Below, piece by piece: positions 1 to 6,256 of a stretch of 19,175 nucleotides of DNA (within the stretch, counting starts at the first letter, position 1; each line of letters starts with the position of its first letter). Source of the stretch: Mediterranea massiliensis (lineage in GTDB: Bacteria > Bacteroidota > Bacteroidia > Bacteroidales > Bacteroidaceae); the NCBI GenBank assembly GCA_958402075.1, contig CATXSD010000045.1:1-19175 (forward strand), read 5' to 3'. The position numbers were made by a program, and so were the translations under genes. The notes below the pieces were generated by a model. The model made no database searches and was not told the origin of the DNA. It saw only the letters and a program-made list of their open reading frames with translations.

Positions 1-804
1 TACGGCGGCTTCGGCCTGCCGCAGCCCGATGTGGCTCTGCGTGGCCAGGGCCTGCCAGTCGTCTTCGGCCAGCGTCTGTACGCGGCGTTCCAGCAGGGTG
101 GTGTCCGGCACGATGACTGTACCTTCGGGCAGGTGGAGCGTGGTCACCAGCTGGTGGTTCATGATTTTGGCGGCGTCCTGCACCTTGGCCAGCTGCAGCT
201 TCAGCGTCTCCCGTTGCAGTTCGTAGCGGGTGATGTCGTTCTGCAGGACGGTGCCCTCGCGGCGGCGTGCCTCCATGTGGGCTATCATCTGCTCCGTCAG
301 TTCCAGGTTCTTCTGCAATACCTGTTCCTGGTTGTTCAGTTTGTAGAGGTCCAGGTAGTAGCCCGTGAGCAGGAAGCGTATCTCCTGCCGGTTCTTCTGC
401 CAGTCCAGTTCGGCCAGTTGCTGTTCCAGTTCGGCCAGGCGGATGCCGCTGTTGATGGCCCCTCCGGCGTAGACCACCTGCTGCGCCTCGATGGCGAAGT
501 TGTTTCCGAAGTGCGGCATGTCGACGGTCATGGCGTTGCCGAAGTCGCGGTCCCACAGGCGTCCGTCGCCCAGGTAGCTGGCCGATACCGACGCGTTGAT
601 GTCCGGCAGGCGTTGTGCCTTGGCCGCCTTCAGTGCCTGGTCGGCCGCTTCCTTGCCGGTGCGGTAGGCCTGTATGCTCGTGCTGTTCTCGTCGGCCAGG
701 CGGAACAGTTCTTCGATGCCCGTCACCTGCGACTGGGCATGCGGATGCTGGCTGCACAGTGCCGCGATGCACAGCACCATGAGCCTGTTCAGTTTGCTCA
801 TCAT
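1..804 (-). CDS. TolC-like outer-membrane efflux protein, N-terminal part (cut by window edge)
   Basis: The frame is open from a double ATG at 799-804 to the left edge, giving 268 codons without a stop. The N-terminus (MMSKLNRLMVLCIAALCSQH) is a signal peptide, probably cleaved near HPHAQ. It is followed by the outer-membrane efflux pattern: a long amphipathic helix rich in Ala, Gln, Glu and Leu (EELFRLADENSTSIQAYR), a segment that reads as the first beta-hairpin (DINASVSASYLGDGR), then GNNFAIEAQQVVYAGGAINS and further coiled-coil helices. TolC-family proteins form the trimeric outer-membrane channel of RND, MFS or ABC export systems. The usual length is 420-490 residues, so about 40 percent lies outside the window. 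It is the first gene after the promoter near 1018, so pump partners may follow to the left. No strong Shine-Dalgarno is visible before the start. The family call is firm; substrate and pump class cannot be read here. Confidence 0.88.
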   Translation of the reverse strand, partial: MMSKLNRLMVLCIAALCSQHPHAQSQVTGIEELFRLADENSTSIQAYRTGKEAADQALKAAKAQRLPDINASVSASYLGDGRLWDRDFGNAMTVDMPHFGNNFAIEAQQVVYAGGAINSGIRLAELEQQLAELDWQKNRQEIRFLLTGYYLDLYKLNNQEQVLQKNLELTEQMIAHMEARRREGTVLQNDITRYELQRETLKLQLAKVQDAAKIMNHQLVTTLHLPEGTVIVPDTTLLERRVQTLAEDDWQALATQSHIGLRQAEAAV

Positions 805-851
805 GTCTAAAGAAATTGCTTGTTAAAATGTAAAATGGAGATGAAAATCGG

Positions 852-894
852 GCGGAGGAAGCAGGACAGGGAGCCTCCGCGCTCCTATATGGAG
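852..894 (-). promoter_or_regulatory. Chain of mutually exclusive hairpins in the efflux-gene leader
   Basis: Read on the minus strand, three stems compete. CTCC (891-894) pairs with GGAG (882-885). GGAGC (881-885) pairs with GCTCC (870-874). GCGGAGG (874-880) pairs with CCTCCGC (852-858). Each stem shares bases with the next, as in attenuators, and the first begins directly after the stop codon of the upstream ORF. No T-run follows the last stem, so translational control or an RNA-stability element fits better than a classical terminator. The pairing is seen directly; the regulatory role is inferred. Confidence 0.45.
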
Positions 895-984
895 TCAGAT
901 TTGTGCGGCTACACCCCACACATGGAAATCGTGTATCTTGTTCTTGTAGCGGAAGGCGCTGTATTGTCGGATGGTCTCCATCAT
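895..984 (-). CDS. 29-residue upstream ORF (possible leader peptide) before the efflux gene
   Basis: A short frame starts at a double ATG (979-984) about 35 bases below the promoter box at 1018-1025. It encodes 29 residues, beginning MMETIRQYSAFRYKNK and ending HVWGVAAQI, with a TGA stop at 895-897. It ends exactly where the nested leader hairpins begin and 90 bases before the efflux start codon. That is the layout expected of a leader peptide whose translation sets the fold of the downstream RNA. The peptide is rich in basic and aromatic residues and has no membrane segment. I do not recognise a family. No strong ribosome-binding site precedes it, which is common in Bacteroidetes. It could be a chance ORF; a conserved peptide in homologous leaders would decide. 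Confidence 0.4.
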   Translation of the reverse strand: MMETIRQYSAFRYKNKIHDFHVWGVAAQI

Positions 985-1017
985 GTTCTGACTGATTACT
1001 GTTTTGATTTTCGGCTG

Positions 1018-1025
1018 CAAAGGTA
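1018..1025 (-). promoter_or_regulatory. Bacteroidetes -7 promoter box for the efflux operon
   Basis: Read on the minus strand the bases are TACCTTTG, an exact match to the TAnnTTTG -7 element of the Bacteroidetes primary sigma factor. No good TTTG is found at the -33 spacing. Transcription would start near 1010-1013, giving a leader of about 210 bases before the efflux start at 804, with the small ORF and nested hairpins inside it. Confidence 0.6.
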
Positions 1026-1097
1026 GGAATTAGGGCAATAAGTTGTGACCCTATAAAGCCGTTTTTTTAAGTTGTTTTAACGGATGGTGCGGGGTGT

Positions 1098-1132
1098 AAA
1101 AAACAAGCCACACGGCTGTGGCTGTATGGCTT
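1098..1132 (-). terminator. Rho-independent terminator of the two-gene small membrane protein operon
   Basis: On the minus strand an imperfect 12-bp stem (AAGCCATACAGC against GCCGTGTGGCTT, one mismatch and one wobble pair) is followed by GTTTTTT. It begins 10 bases after the stop of the 32-residue gene and separates that unit from the efflux promoter downstream. Confidence 0.75.
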
Positions 1133-1141
1133 GAAGTTTGT

Positions 1142-1240
1142 TTATTTGCTGATGCCGGACTTATGGTCCTGATACTTGAAGTAAATCACTCCGATTAATG
1201 CAACAAGCGTTACAAAGATTGAAACTGCAATTGCTCCCAT
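1142..1240 (-). CDS. 32-residue single-span membrane protein
   Basis: The frame ATG (1238-1240) to TAA (1142-1144) encodes 32 residues beginning MGAIAVSIFVTLVALIGVIY and ending KDHKSGISK-like (KYQDHKSGISK). About 18 hydrophobic residues at the N-terminus form one membrane helix, followed by a short charged tail. The start has a strong ribosome-binding site, GGAGG, located inside the last codons of the upstream gene, whose stop lies only two bases before this ATG. The two genes are therefore translationally coupled. A terminator follows at once. Function is unknown. The coding call rests on the ribosome-binding site, the tight spacing, the promoter upstream and the terminator downstream rather than on homology. 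Confidence 0.65.
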   Translation of the reverse strand: MGAIAVSIFVTLVALIGVIYFKYQDHKSGISK

Positions 1241-1242
1241 AT

Positions 1243-1395
1243 TTATTCCTCCTTTTTATCTTTAAGAAACCAAAGCCCTACTGACAAAGTTATAGCTGAC
1301 GCTATTATAACAGATATTGTTGACCATAAGTTTTCCATATTGCCAAAAACTGAAGACAACAATAAGGCTGTTACCATATATTTGGCTATATCCAT
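1243..1395 (-). CDS. Small two-helix membrane protein resembling DUF6722
   Basis: From ATG 1393-1395 the frame encodes 50 residues, beginning MDIAKYMVTALLLSSVFGN, with two hydrophobic helices (about residues 6-18 and 25-45) and a charged end, WFLKDKKEE. The sequence resembles from memory the Bacteroidetes DUF6722 small membrane proteins, which usually carry a few more N-terminal residues. The frame stays open upstream to a TAA and would add SALKEFGKWL, which looks like genuine family sequence, but that stretch has no ATG, GTG or TTG. Either an atypical start codon is used or the original start has mutated and translation now begins at the internal ATG. It lies about 50 bases below a good promoter. 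Its last codons (AAG GAG GAA TAA) contain the ribosome-binding site of the next gene. Function unknown; membrane location likely. Confidence 0.65.
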   Translation of the reverse strand: MDIAKYMVTALLLSSVFGNMENLWSTISVIIASAITLSVGLWFLKDKKEE

Positions 1396-1447
1396 TAGCC
1401 ATTTTCCAAATTCTTTTAGGGCAGATGTCTTTTGAACTTAATGTTCG

Positions 1448-1479
1448 TAAATATAGTAAAAGCTAATCGGATGAACAAA
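1448..1479 (-). promoter_or_regulatory. Bacteroidetes promoter of the small membrane protein operon
   Basis: On the minus strand TTTG (1476-1479) is followed after 20 bases by TATATTTA (1448-1455), one base from the TAnnTTTG consensus. Transcription would start near 1440, giving a leader of roughly 45 bases to the ATG at 1395. Confidence 0.65.
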
Positions 1480-1490
1480 TGAAAGTTTGT

Positions 1491-1528
1491 AAAAAAACAA
1501 GCCACACGGCCCGAAGGCCGCGTGGCTT
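1491..1528 (-). terminator. Rho-independent terminator ending the pilus operon
   Basis: On the minus strand AAGCCACGCGGCC pairs with GGCCGTGTGGCTT (one wobble pair) across a four-base TTCG-type loop, then GTTTTTTT follows. It lies about 100 bases beyond the stop of the DUF4906 gene and just before the promoter of the small membrane operon, so it closes the seven-gene unit. Confidence 0.85.
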
Positions 1529-1576
1529 TGCAAACAAAACAAACAATTGCCTGTTACGATAACAAGCACCTTGCTC

Positions 1577-1621
1577 TCCCGCTTCGCCAAGCTGGGAGGG
1601 CGGGACCCGCCTCACGGCGGG
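1577..1621. repeat. GC-rich hairpins just 3' of the putative pilus-tip gene
   Basis: CCCGCC (1606-1611) and GGCGGG (1616-1621) form a perfect 6-bp stem with a four-base loop, 9 bases beyond the stop codon at 1631. A second stem pairs TCCCGC (1577-1582) with GCGGGA (1600-1605). The block is much richer in GC than its surroundings. It is separate from the T-tailed terminator at 1491-1528. It may be an RNA 3'-end stabiliser, or a relic of the hairpins that follow variable repeats in diversity-generating retroelements. Confidence 0.5.
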
Positions 1622-1630
1622 GAAATTGGA

Positions 1631-4003
1631 TTATTGTGGTAGATTATCTATACGGGCAGCACGGATGCGGAGTACTCTCGTTCGTTCTGCGAATCCACCT
1701 GTTCCGTTTTCTCCATCGTACTCATCACCTGTACCACTGTTGTAATAATGGAAATTTCCATCTGTACCGATATAGGCTTTGGTTGCACGAGCATAATTGG
1801 AGTTTTCATATGAAGATGTCCATGACCCTTCTCCTGCAGCGGATGACCAATAGTAATTGTTCTGGAATTCTGTATATTCAAGATAGTAATGACCTAATAT
1901 ACGCTCTAATTGTCGGATACCCGGTAAAAACCATTTGGGATTAGGAACACTTCCGTCTGCATTACGTTTGTTCTTGATAAAGCAATATCCGGCTGCTGTT
2001 TTGGGTTTAGAATTTAGATCCAAGTGATCGTAATAGTATTTTATTGTTGGAAACCAGCCTCCACTACTTTCTTGTCTTGCCTCAACTTCTTGGGCAATCT
2101 TTTCTGTAAATTCATAACCATTATAAAAGTTGCTGCTACAATATGGTCCAGAGAGTGCATTAAGTCTTCCAATGATTGTTCCACTACCTTCTGTGTAATC
2201 CTCCCAAGGTAAGCCGGTATATATCTGATTATTCGTGAACTCATTAAGAGGATCGCCGTGGCTGAGGTATTCTTCGTATGCCTCTATGTAAAATACCTTT
2301 CCTACCATTCCGGCATCAATATCACCTTGGTCAGTGTCAATGTATTTAACTTCTAACAGCTTGGATTGCTCCAAAACGAGTTCGCGACTACTGATTTCTT
2401 GTTCATTCTCGTAATAGGTAAGTTTCAGTGTGGCGGTGCGGGTACGTTGGTCACGGGAGTCCCCAAGATGCCATACGTCCAGATTCTCGTCCACGTAGAA
2501 ATAGATGCGGTCGCGGGATGTGTTTACTTCTGTTGAAGTGTTACCGGATAGTGTGTTCGTGACCAAGTCAGTAGTAAAGTATTTCCGTTTTCCATTTCCG
2601 GCATGCCAAGATTCCCCGGTAGCCATACAGGCGTCGTTAGGTGCCTCCCCTTTTTCCATTTGAGTGGCCGTCACTTTTTCCATGCGTACCCAGTTAGTCG
2701 TCCCCGGGTCAAGGATTTCCACTTTCATCTTTTGAGTTACCAGGTTGGAAGGATTTTCCTGAAAGAAATAGATATCCATCGGCACCACGTTGAAGTGGCA
2801 GTCCAAGGTACGGTCTTTCAGCATGGAGACGAAATAGGGGTTGGAAGCACTCACGTTCACGCGGGTGTCAAAGGTGACGTGTTCAGGGTTGTTTCCCGCA
2901 TCGACAATACCTTTGATTGTTACATTGTTTTTGTATTGCTTGTTACGGCCTACTTTGAAATCGTTCGTATGATTACCCCCCAGGTAGAGGTTGTATATGA
3001 CATCATAGGCAGCCCCGTTGTAGGTGATATATACTCCGGATAGCTGGAATACCATGGAATTATCCTTGTCGGCCAGTTCCGGTTTGTAACGCTGTTTCTG
3101 GTCTTCTGTCACTCCTTCCGGATATCCACCCTCGGGTTCCGTTCTTGCCGGTTCCTGCAGGTTCTCGAAGGTGTAGAACGTGTATTCCAGTTTCCCGTTT
3201 TTGTTGTAGATGGTCTGTACGGTGGTCGGGGGAAACACGAATTCGTCCTTGCCAAGTGTGTTTAAGTCGGTTTCGGCATTCGCATCCGGCGTAAACTTGG
3301 TGGCGAGGGGTACGTTCAGTACCTTGCACTCGGTCACGGAAAGCGAGGGCAGGGTGTTGGTCAGGTCCGAACTACTGGAATTGATTTCCAGAGACACGTC
3401 CACTCGGGCCATCAGGGCTTTCATCGGAATGTCAATGCTATGTTCATTGTTGGTTGAAGTCAGGTTGACGTTGTCCACCCGTCCGTACATCGGCATACCA
3501 CTTTCGGGTAATTGGGTGATGGTTCTCTCCTTGAGAGGTTTGTATACGAAACCTTCAATAGCGGCCCTGTTGGCGATGTTGTCGGGATGTGTCTCTGCCG
3601 TACCGCCTTGGAATGTTCCTTCTTCTGTATTGGCCACGACAATGACGGTGGCTGTTTTGGCTTTATCCGGCTCTTTCCAGCCTTCGCGGTCAATGTTCAT
3701 AACCGTTTTTCCTCCTGTGATACTACGGTATCCCTGATAACGATGGTCTTCCAAAGATTCCAGGTAGTTCCCCTCGGCATCGAAAATAAAGATATGCAGG
3801 GACTTGATTTCCTGTTCCTCGGTCGTCTTGACGTCTGTTCCTTTGGTCGTGACGGTATACTGATTCATCAGGCCGGTTGTTGAGATGTTCAGGCTGATTT
3901 CATCCTTACTTTGCTGTGTCATGTTCCACTCTTCTTCCTGCTGGCAGGCGAAGAACGTCATTACGCAAAGCAATCCGTATAAATATAATGCTATATTCTT
4001 CAT
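1631..4003 (-). CDS. DUF4906-type fimbrial lipoprotein with a lectin/FISUMP-like C-terminus (putative pilus tip)
   Basis: This 790-residue protein starts with a lipoprotein signal (lipobox FFAC, Cys20), followed by the acidic QQEEE, which resembles the Bacteroidetes surface-export signal. Residues 35-380 have the fold pattern of large fimbrial subunits: IKSLHIFIFDAEGNYLES, VIVVANTEEG and a repeated beta-strand layout. TTKG at residues 52-55 is a candidate maturation cleavage site. The middle (about 390-560) is further beta-sandwich sequence typical of DUF4906 proteins. The last 200 residues contain WFLPGIRQLERILGHYY, NNYYWSSAAGEGSW and RVLRIRAAR, the pattern of FISUMP/Lcl-type domains with a C-type-lectin-like fold. 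Large multidomain subunits encoded last in type V pilus operons are usually tip adhesins, which is inferred here. It lies 15 bases below the preceding fimbrillin gene and is followed by the operon terminator. Family call fairly sure; tip role and ligand inferred. Confidence 0.8.
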   Translation of the reverse strand: MKNIALYLYGLLCVMTFFACQQEEEWNMTQQSKDEISLNISTTGLMNQYTVTTKGTDVKTTEEQEIKSLHIFIFDAEGNYLESLEDHRYQGYRSITGGKTVMNIDREGWKEPDKAKTATVIVVANTEEGTFQGGTAETHPDNIANRAAIEGFVYKPLKERTITQLPESGMPMYGRVDNVNLTSTNNEHSIDIPMKALMARVDVSLEINSSSSDLTNTLPSLSVTECKVLNVPLATKFTPDANAETDLNTLGKDEFVFPPTTVQTIYNKNGKLEYTFYTFENLQEPARTEPEGGYPEGVTEDQKQRYKPELADKDNSMVFQLSGVYITYNGAAYDVIYNLYLGGNHTNDFKVGRNKQYKNNVTIKGIVDAGNNPEHVTFDTRVNVSASNPYFVSMLKDRTLDCHFNVVPMDIYFFQENPSNLVTQKMKVEILDPGTTNWVRMEKVTATQMEKGEAPNDACMATGESWHAGNGKRKYFTTDLVTNTLSGNTSTEVNTSRDRIYFYVDENLDVWHLGDSRDQRTRTATLKLTYYENEQEISSRELVLEQSKLLEVKYIDTDQGDIDAGMVGKVFYIEAYEEYLSHGDPLNEFTNNQIYTGLPWEDYTEGSGTIIGRLNALSGPYCSSNFYNGYEFTEKIAQEVEARQESSGGWFPTIKYYYDHLDLNSKPKTAAGYCFIKNKRNADGSVPNPKWFLPGIRQLERILGHYYLEYTEFQNNYYWSSAAGEGSWTSSYENSNYARATKAYIGTDGNFHYYNSGTGDEYDGENGTGGFAERTRVLRIRAARIDNLPQ

Positions 4004-4018
4004 TTTTTCTTGTTTTAG

Positions 4019-5128
4019 TTATTCAAACGTAATATCACTGTCTCCACCGTCTTCCCACTGGTAGTTGTTGTCCACGATAAAGTTCAGCACGAAGGCATTG
4101 CCGATGAAATTCAGCTGTGCCGTGTAGATGGTTCCTCCGGCTGGCAGGAAGTTTTCGGGGCGGGTGAACTCCTGAGATTTGCGTTCTCCGCCGAAAGTGT
4201 ATTCTATCTTCACTTTTATATTTCCAAAATAGCCGTTGTCCTTTCCTGTCTGGCTGATATTGGATACGAGCAGCAGTGTTCTGCCCCCGATTTCAGTTTG
4301 GGAAGTACCTGCTTCTACCTCTATATCGGAATTGACCAACGTATAGGTTCCCTGGTAGGTTTCGTTGGGATAATCATAACCTTTATCAAAATTAATGACG
4401 ATAGACTTGTAGAAAGTGCCATATAATTTCACGGAATGGACAATAAGCTTTGTACCGGTACTCGGGTCTTCTGGGTCTTTATTGTAATTGTTCACCTGGA
4501 AATTCAGTCCTGCGAGGATATGGTAAAAGTTCAGGGGGACAACGCCTTCATTACGTGTTACGTCGATTTCTTGTGCCACCATGGCATCTGGGATTTCGTG
4601 CTGGTTCAAGTCGTAGTTTTCGGAATTGGCTTCGCCTACGGGCATGGTAAACTTGACGCTGGGGGCACCGAAGGTATTTTCATTTGAAACCATACTGAAG
4701 CCGCTTTCTGTGCCAAATGGGTAGTACGCAAAGAAAGAATACAAGTAATCTTTCGGTTCGAACCATTTCACGGGATTGTCGTAAGTGCATATACCTCCTG
4801 AATAGGTTACTTTTGTATTGTAGAACAGCGTGGGCTTTATCAGATTCTTCTTGTTTACCCAAGGAAGAGCACCACTGGATTCAACAAGTGTTGGGTCATT
4901 CTGTGTTGTCTGTGCCAGGCAATACCCCAGCACGCCAAACAAACTGCCTTCGGGCAATTGCTCCACGGGTCCTGCTTTGGTTTCGGCTTCTACGTGTATG
5001 GAAGGTGTGCCAAACTCGATATATTGGTCCGAGTAGGATGGCGACACAGGGATTTCTTCGTTGTTACAGGCCGTCATGGCAAGGGCCAAGGCAGCCAGCA
5101 TAAATACTGCTGAATAATTTCTTTTCAT
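4019..5128 (-). CDS. Fimbrillin family lipoprotein (accessory pilus subunit)
   Basis: A 369-residue lipoprotein: hydrophobic signal, lipobox AMTAC with Cys21, then an acidic NNEE. Residues 35-110 carry the Mfa-like/fimbrillin signature (YIEFGTPSIHVEAETKAGPV, then PEGSLFGVLGY), followed by WFEPKDYLYSFFAYYP and VPLNFYHILAGLNFQV, which match the usual order of conserved strands. ETKA at 49-52 fits the Arg/Lys site where pilin precursors are cleaved before donor-strand exchange. Its C-terminal sequence (FVLNFIVDNNYQWEDGGDSD) is the common fimbrillin ending before the final W..GG. It lies 19 bases below the preceding fimbrillin gene and 15 above the DUF4906 gene, so all three are co-transcribed. 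Most likely a minor or adaptor subunit near the pilus tip; the exact position in the fibre cannot be read from sequence. Confidence 0.82.
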   Translation of the reverse strand: MKRNYSAVFMLAALALAMTACNNEEIPVSPSYSDQYIEFGTPSIHVEAETKAGPVEQLPEGSLFGVLGYCLAQTTQNDPTLVESSGALPWVNKKNLIKPTLFYNTKVTYSGGICTYDNPVKWFEPKDYLYSFFAYYPFGTESGFSMVSNENTFGAPSVKFTMPVGEANSENYDLNQHEIPDAMVAQEIDVTRNEGVVPLNFYHILAGLNFQVNNYNKDPEDPSTGTKLIVHSVKLYGTFYKSIVINFDKGYDYPNETYQGTYTLVNSDIEVEAGTSQTEIGGRTLLLVSNISQTGKDNGYFGNIKVKIEYTFGGERKSQEFTRPENFLPAGGTIYTAQLNFIGNAFVLNFIVDNNYQWEDGGDSDITFE

Positions 5129-5147
5129 AATCGTCAGGTCTCTTTTC

Positions 5148-6098
5148 TTATTCTACTGTAATGATGCCGCCTGTGGAGTGTCCCCAGGAAGCCACGTTGA
5201 CGGTAAATATGATGTTGTTGCCCTTAAAGGTCAAGGTGTATTTGTAGCTTTGTCCGGCTTGCCATTGGTCGATGCTGATGGGCAGGGTGATGTTTTTAGT
5301 CTTGGTTTCGCCGTCCATTTCGTAGTTTACTGTGATATTGAACTGGTCGGTCACCGTCTGTGGAATGAGCAGCAGGTTGCCCAACAGGTCGACGCCGTTG
5401 TTGTTGAGCGTTTTCGGTACATTGCTTGTAAAACTGTCTGGAGTAGCGTCAGTTGTCCATTTATTGGGGGCGCTGCTGTTGTAATTGCCTTTGGTAGCCA
5501 TGCCCTCGAATTTTACAGAGGTTACAGTGCAGTTGCCACCCTCTACGGTGCCCACGATGTTGATTTTGGACAATTGATGTTGGAACTTCATGGCTACAGT
5601 TGGAGCGGCATCTCCTAACAAGCCTGGGGCCGTTGCCGTCATCAGGTCCACGGCATTCTCCCCCGTCGCAGAGCAGTCGAAGTTGGTAACGGTGATGGTG
5701 CCGTCAGGTGTCACCGTGGCGGTTGTTCCGTTATTATCACTTGTTTTGGGATATATCGGATACACCCCATAGAAATTATACGTCATCTCCGATATCCAGT
5801 ATTGGGTGCCGCCGGTGTATGTCCATACTTCGCCGCTTTTCGTTACAGGTATGTTGTTGAATACGGTTTTGTCAATAGTCGAAGAGCCAGTAGTGCCATA
5901 CCAGCCCCATACGCTGAACCTGGAGCCTTCGGGGAAATCTCCTTCCACCGCCGCGCGCGTCTCCGCCGTGGGTGTGAAGCTGATGGCACGGGCGTCTGTC
6001 GCGGGCTCGTCGCTGAGGGTGCTGGTACACGAGGCGGCAGTCAGGATGAGGGCGGCGCCTGAAAGGAAAAGTCTGTATTTTGTAAAGAAATATTTCAT
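5148..6098 (-). CDS. Fimbrillin family lipoprotein
   Basis: A 316-residue lipoprotein with lipobox TAASC (Cys24). Conserved fimbrillin features follow in order: AISFTPTAETRAAVEGDFPE (39-58), FSVWGWYG, YWISEMTYNFYGVYPIYP, then TVAMKFQHQLSKINIV near residue 170, which is the FKHxLs/a-type strand of Mfa-like proteins. The end (SIDQWQAGQSYKYTLTFKGN, then VASWGHSTGGIITVE) is the standard C-terminal motif of the family. ETRA at 46-49 is the predicted proteolytic maturation site, by analogy with Porphyromonas pilins cleaved after Arg. The gene is followed at 19 bases by the next fimbrillin. Upstream, between it and the HU-like gene, sits a 90-bp palindromic array that would form part of its leader RNA. 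Surface pilus subunit; major or minor role unknown. Confidence 0.85.
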   Translation of the reverse strand: MKYFFTKYRLFLSGAALILTAASCTSTLSDEPATDARAISFTPTAETRAAVEGDFPEGSRFSVWGWYGTTGSSTIDKTVFNNIPVTKSGEVWTYTGGTQYWISEMTYNFYGVYPIYPKTSDNNGTTATVTPDGTITVTNFDCSATGENAVDLMTATAPGLLGDAAPTVAMKFQHQLSKINIVGTVEGGNCTVTSVKFEGMATKGNYNSSAPNKWTTDATPDSFTSNVPKTLNNNGVDLLGNLLLIPQTVTDQFNITVNYEMDGETKTKNITLPISIDQWQAGQSYKYTLTFKGNNIIFTVNVASWGHSTGGIITVE

Positions 6099-6137
6099 TG
6101 CTTCGTCTATGGGGTATTTAAGTGGTGATGAAACGTC

Positions 6138-6225
6138 CGTTTAAGGGTCCGTTAAATAGGTATTTAAAGGGGTGTTAAACGGCTATTTAACGGACCCTTA
6201 AATAGCCGTTTAACGGGCCCTTAAA
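6138..6225. repeat. Array of nested palindromes with TTAA steps every ~11.5 bp
   Basis: Four units of about 23 bp, each of the form TTTAA-GC core-TTAAA, lie head to tail between the HU-like gene and the second fimbrillin. Within them are two perfect inverted repeats that overlap. A 20-bp repeat spans 6140-6159 and 6183-6202 (23-base loop). A 17-bp repeat spans 6174-6190 and 6198-6214 (7-base loop). Because they share 6183-6190 only one can form at a time. TTAA occurs at about 6141, 6152, 6164, 6175, 6187, 6198, 6210 and 6221, roughly one per helical turn. No T-run follows on the transcribed strand. This may be a protein-binding array or an RNA switch/processing site; I know no named element that matches. 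Confidence 0.8.
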
Positions 6226-6256
6226 TGTCAGTGCCTTCGGAGTGGCCTGTAGAGGC

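Noticed and set aside
31..810. Long plus-strand frame opposite the TolC-like gene
   Set aside because: It is the antisense shadow of a GC-rich gene with a signal peptide and family motifs on the minus strand; its composition is not protein-like.
820..1026. 68-codon plus-strand frame in the efflux leader
   Set aside because: No promoter or ribosome-binding site and no recognisable features; the minus strand has a promoter, small ORF and structured leader in the same place.
805..1630. Reverse transcriptase or template repeat of a diversity-generating retroelement next to the tip gene
   Set aside because: No reverse transcriptase motif and no second copy of the lectin-domain sequence were found here or elsewhere in the window.
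6138..6225. CRISPR-like repeats
   Set aside because: The units adjoin with no unique spacers of 25-40 bases, and no cas genes are present.
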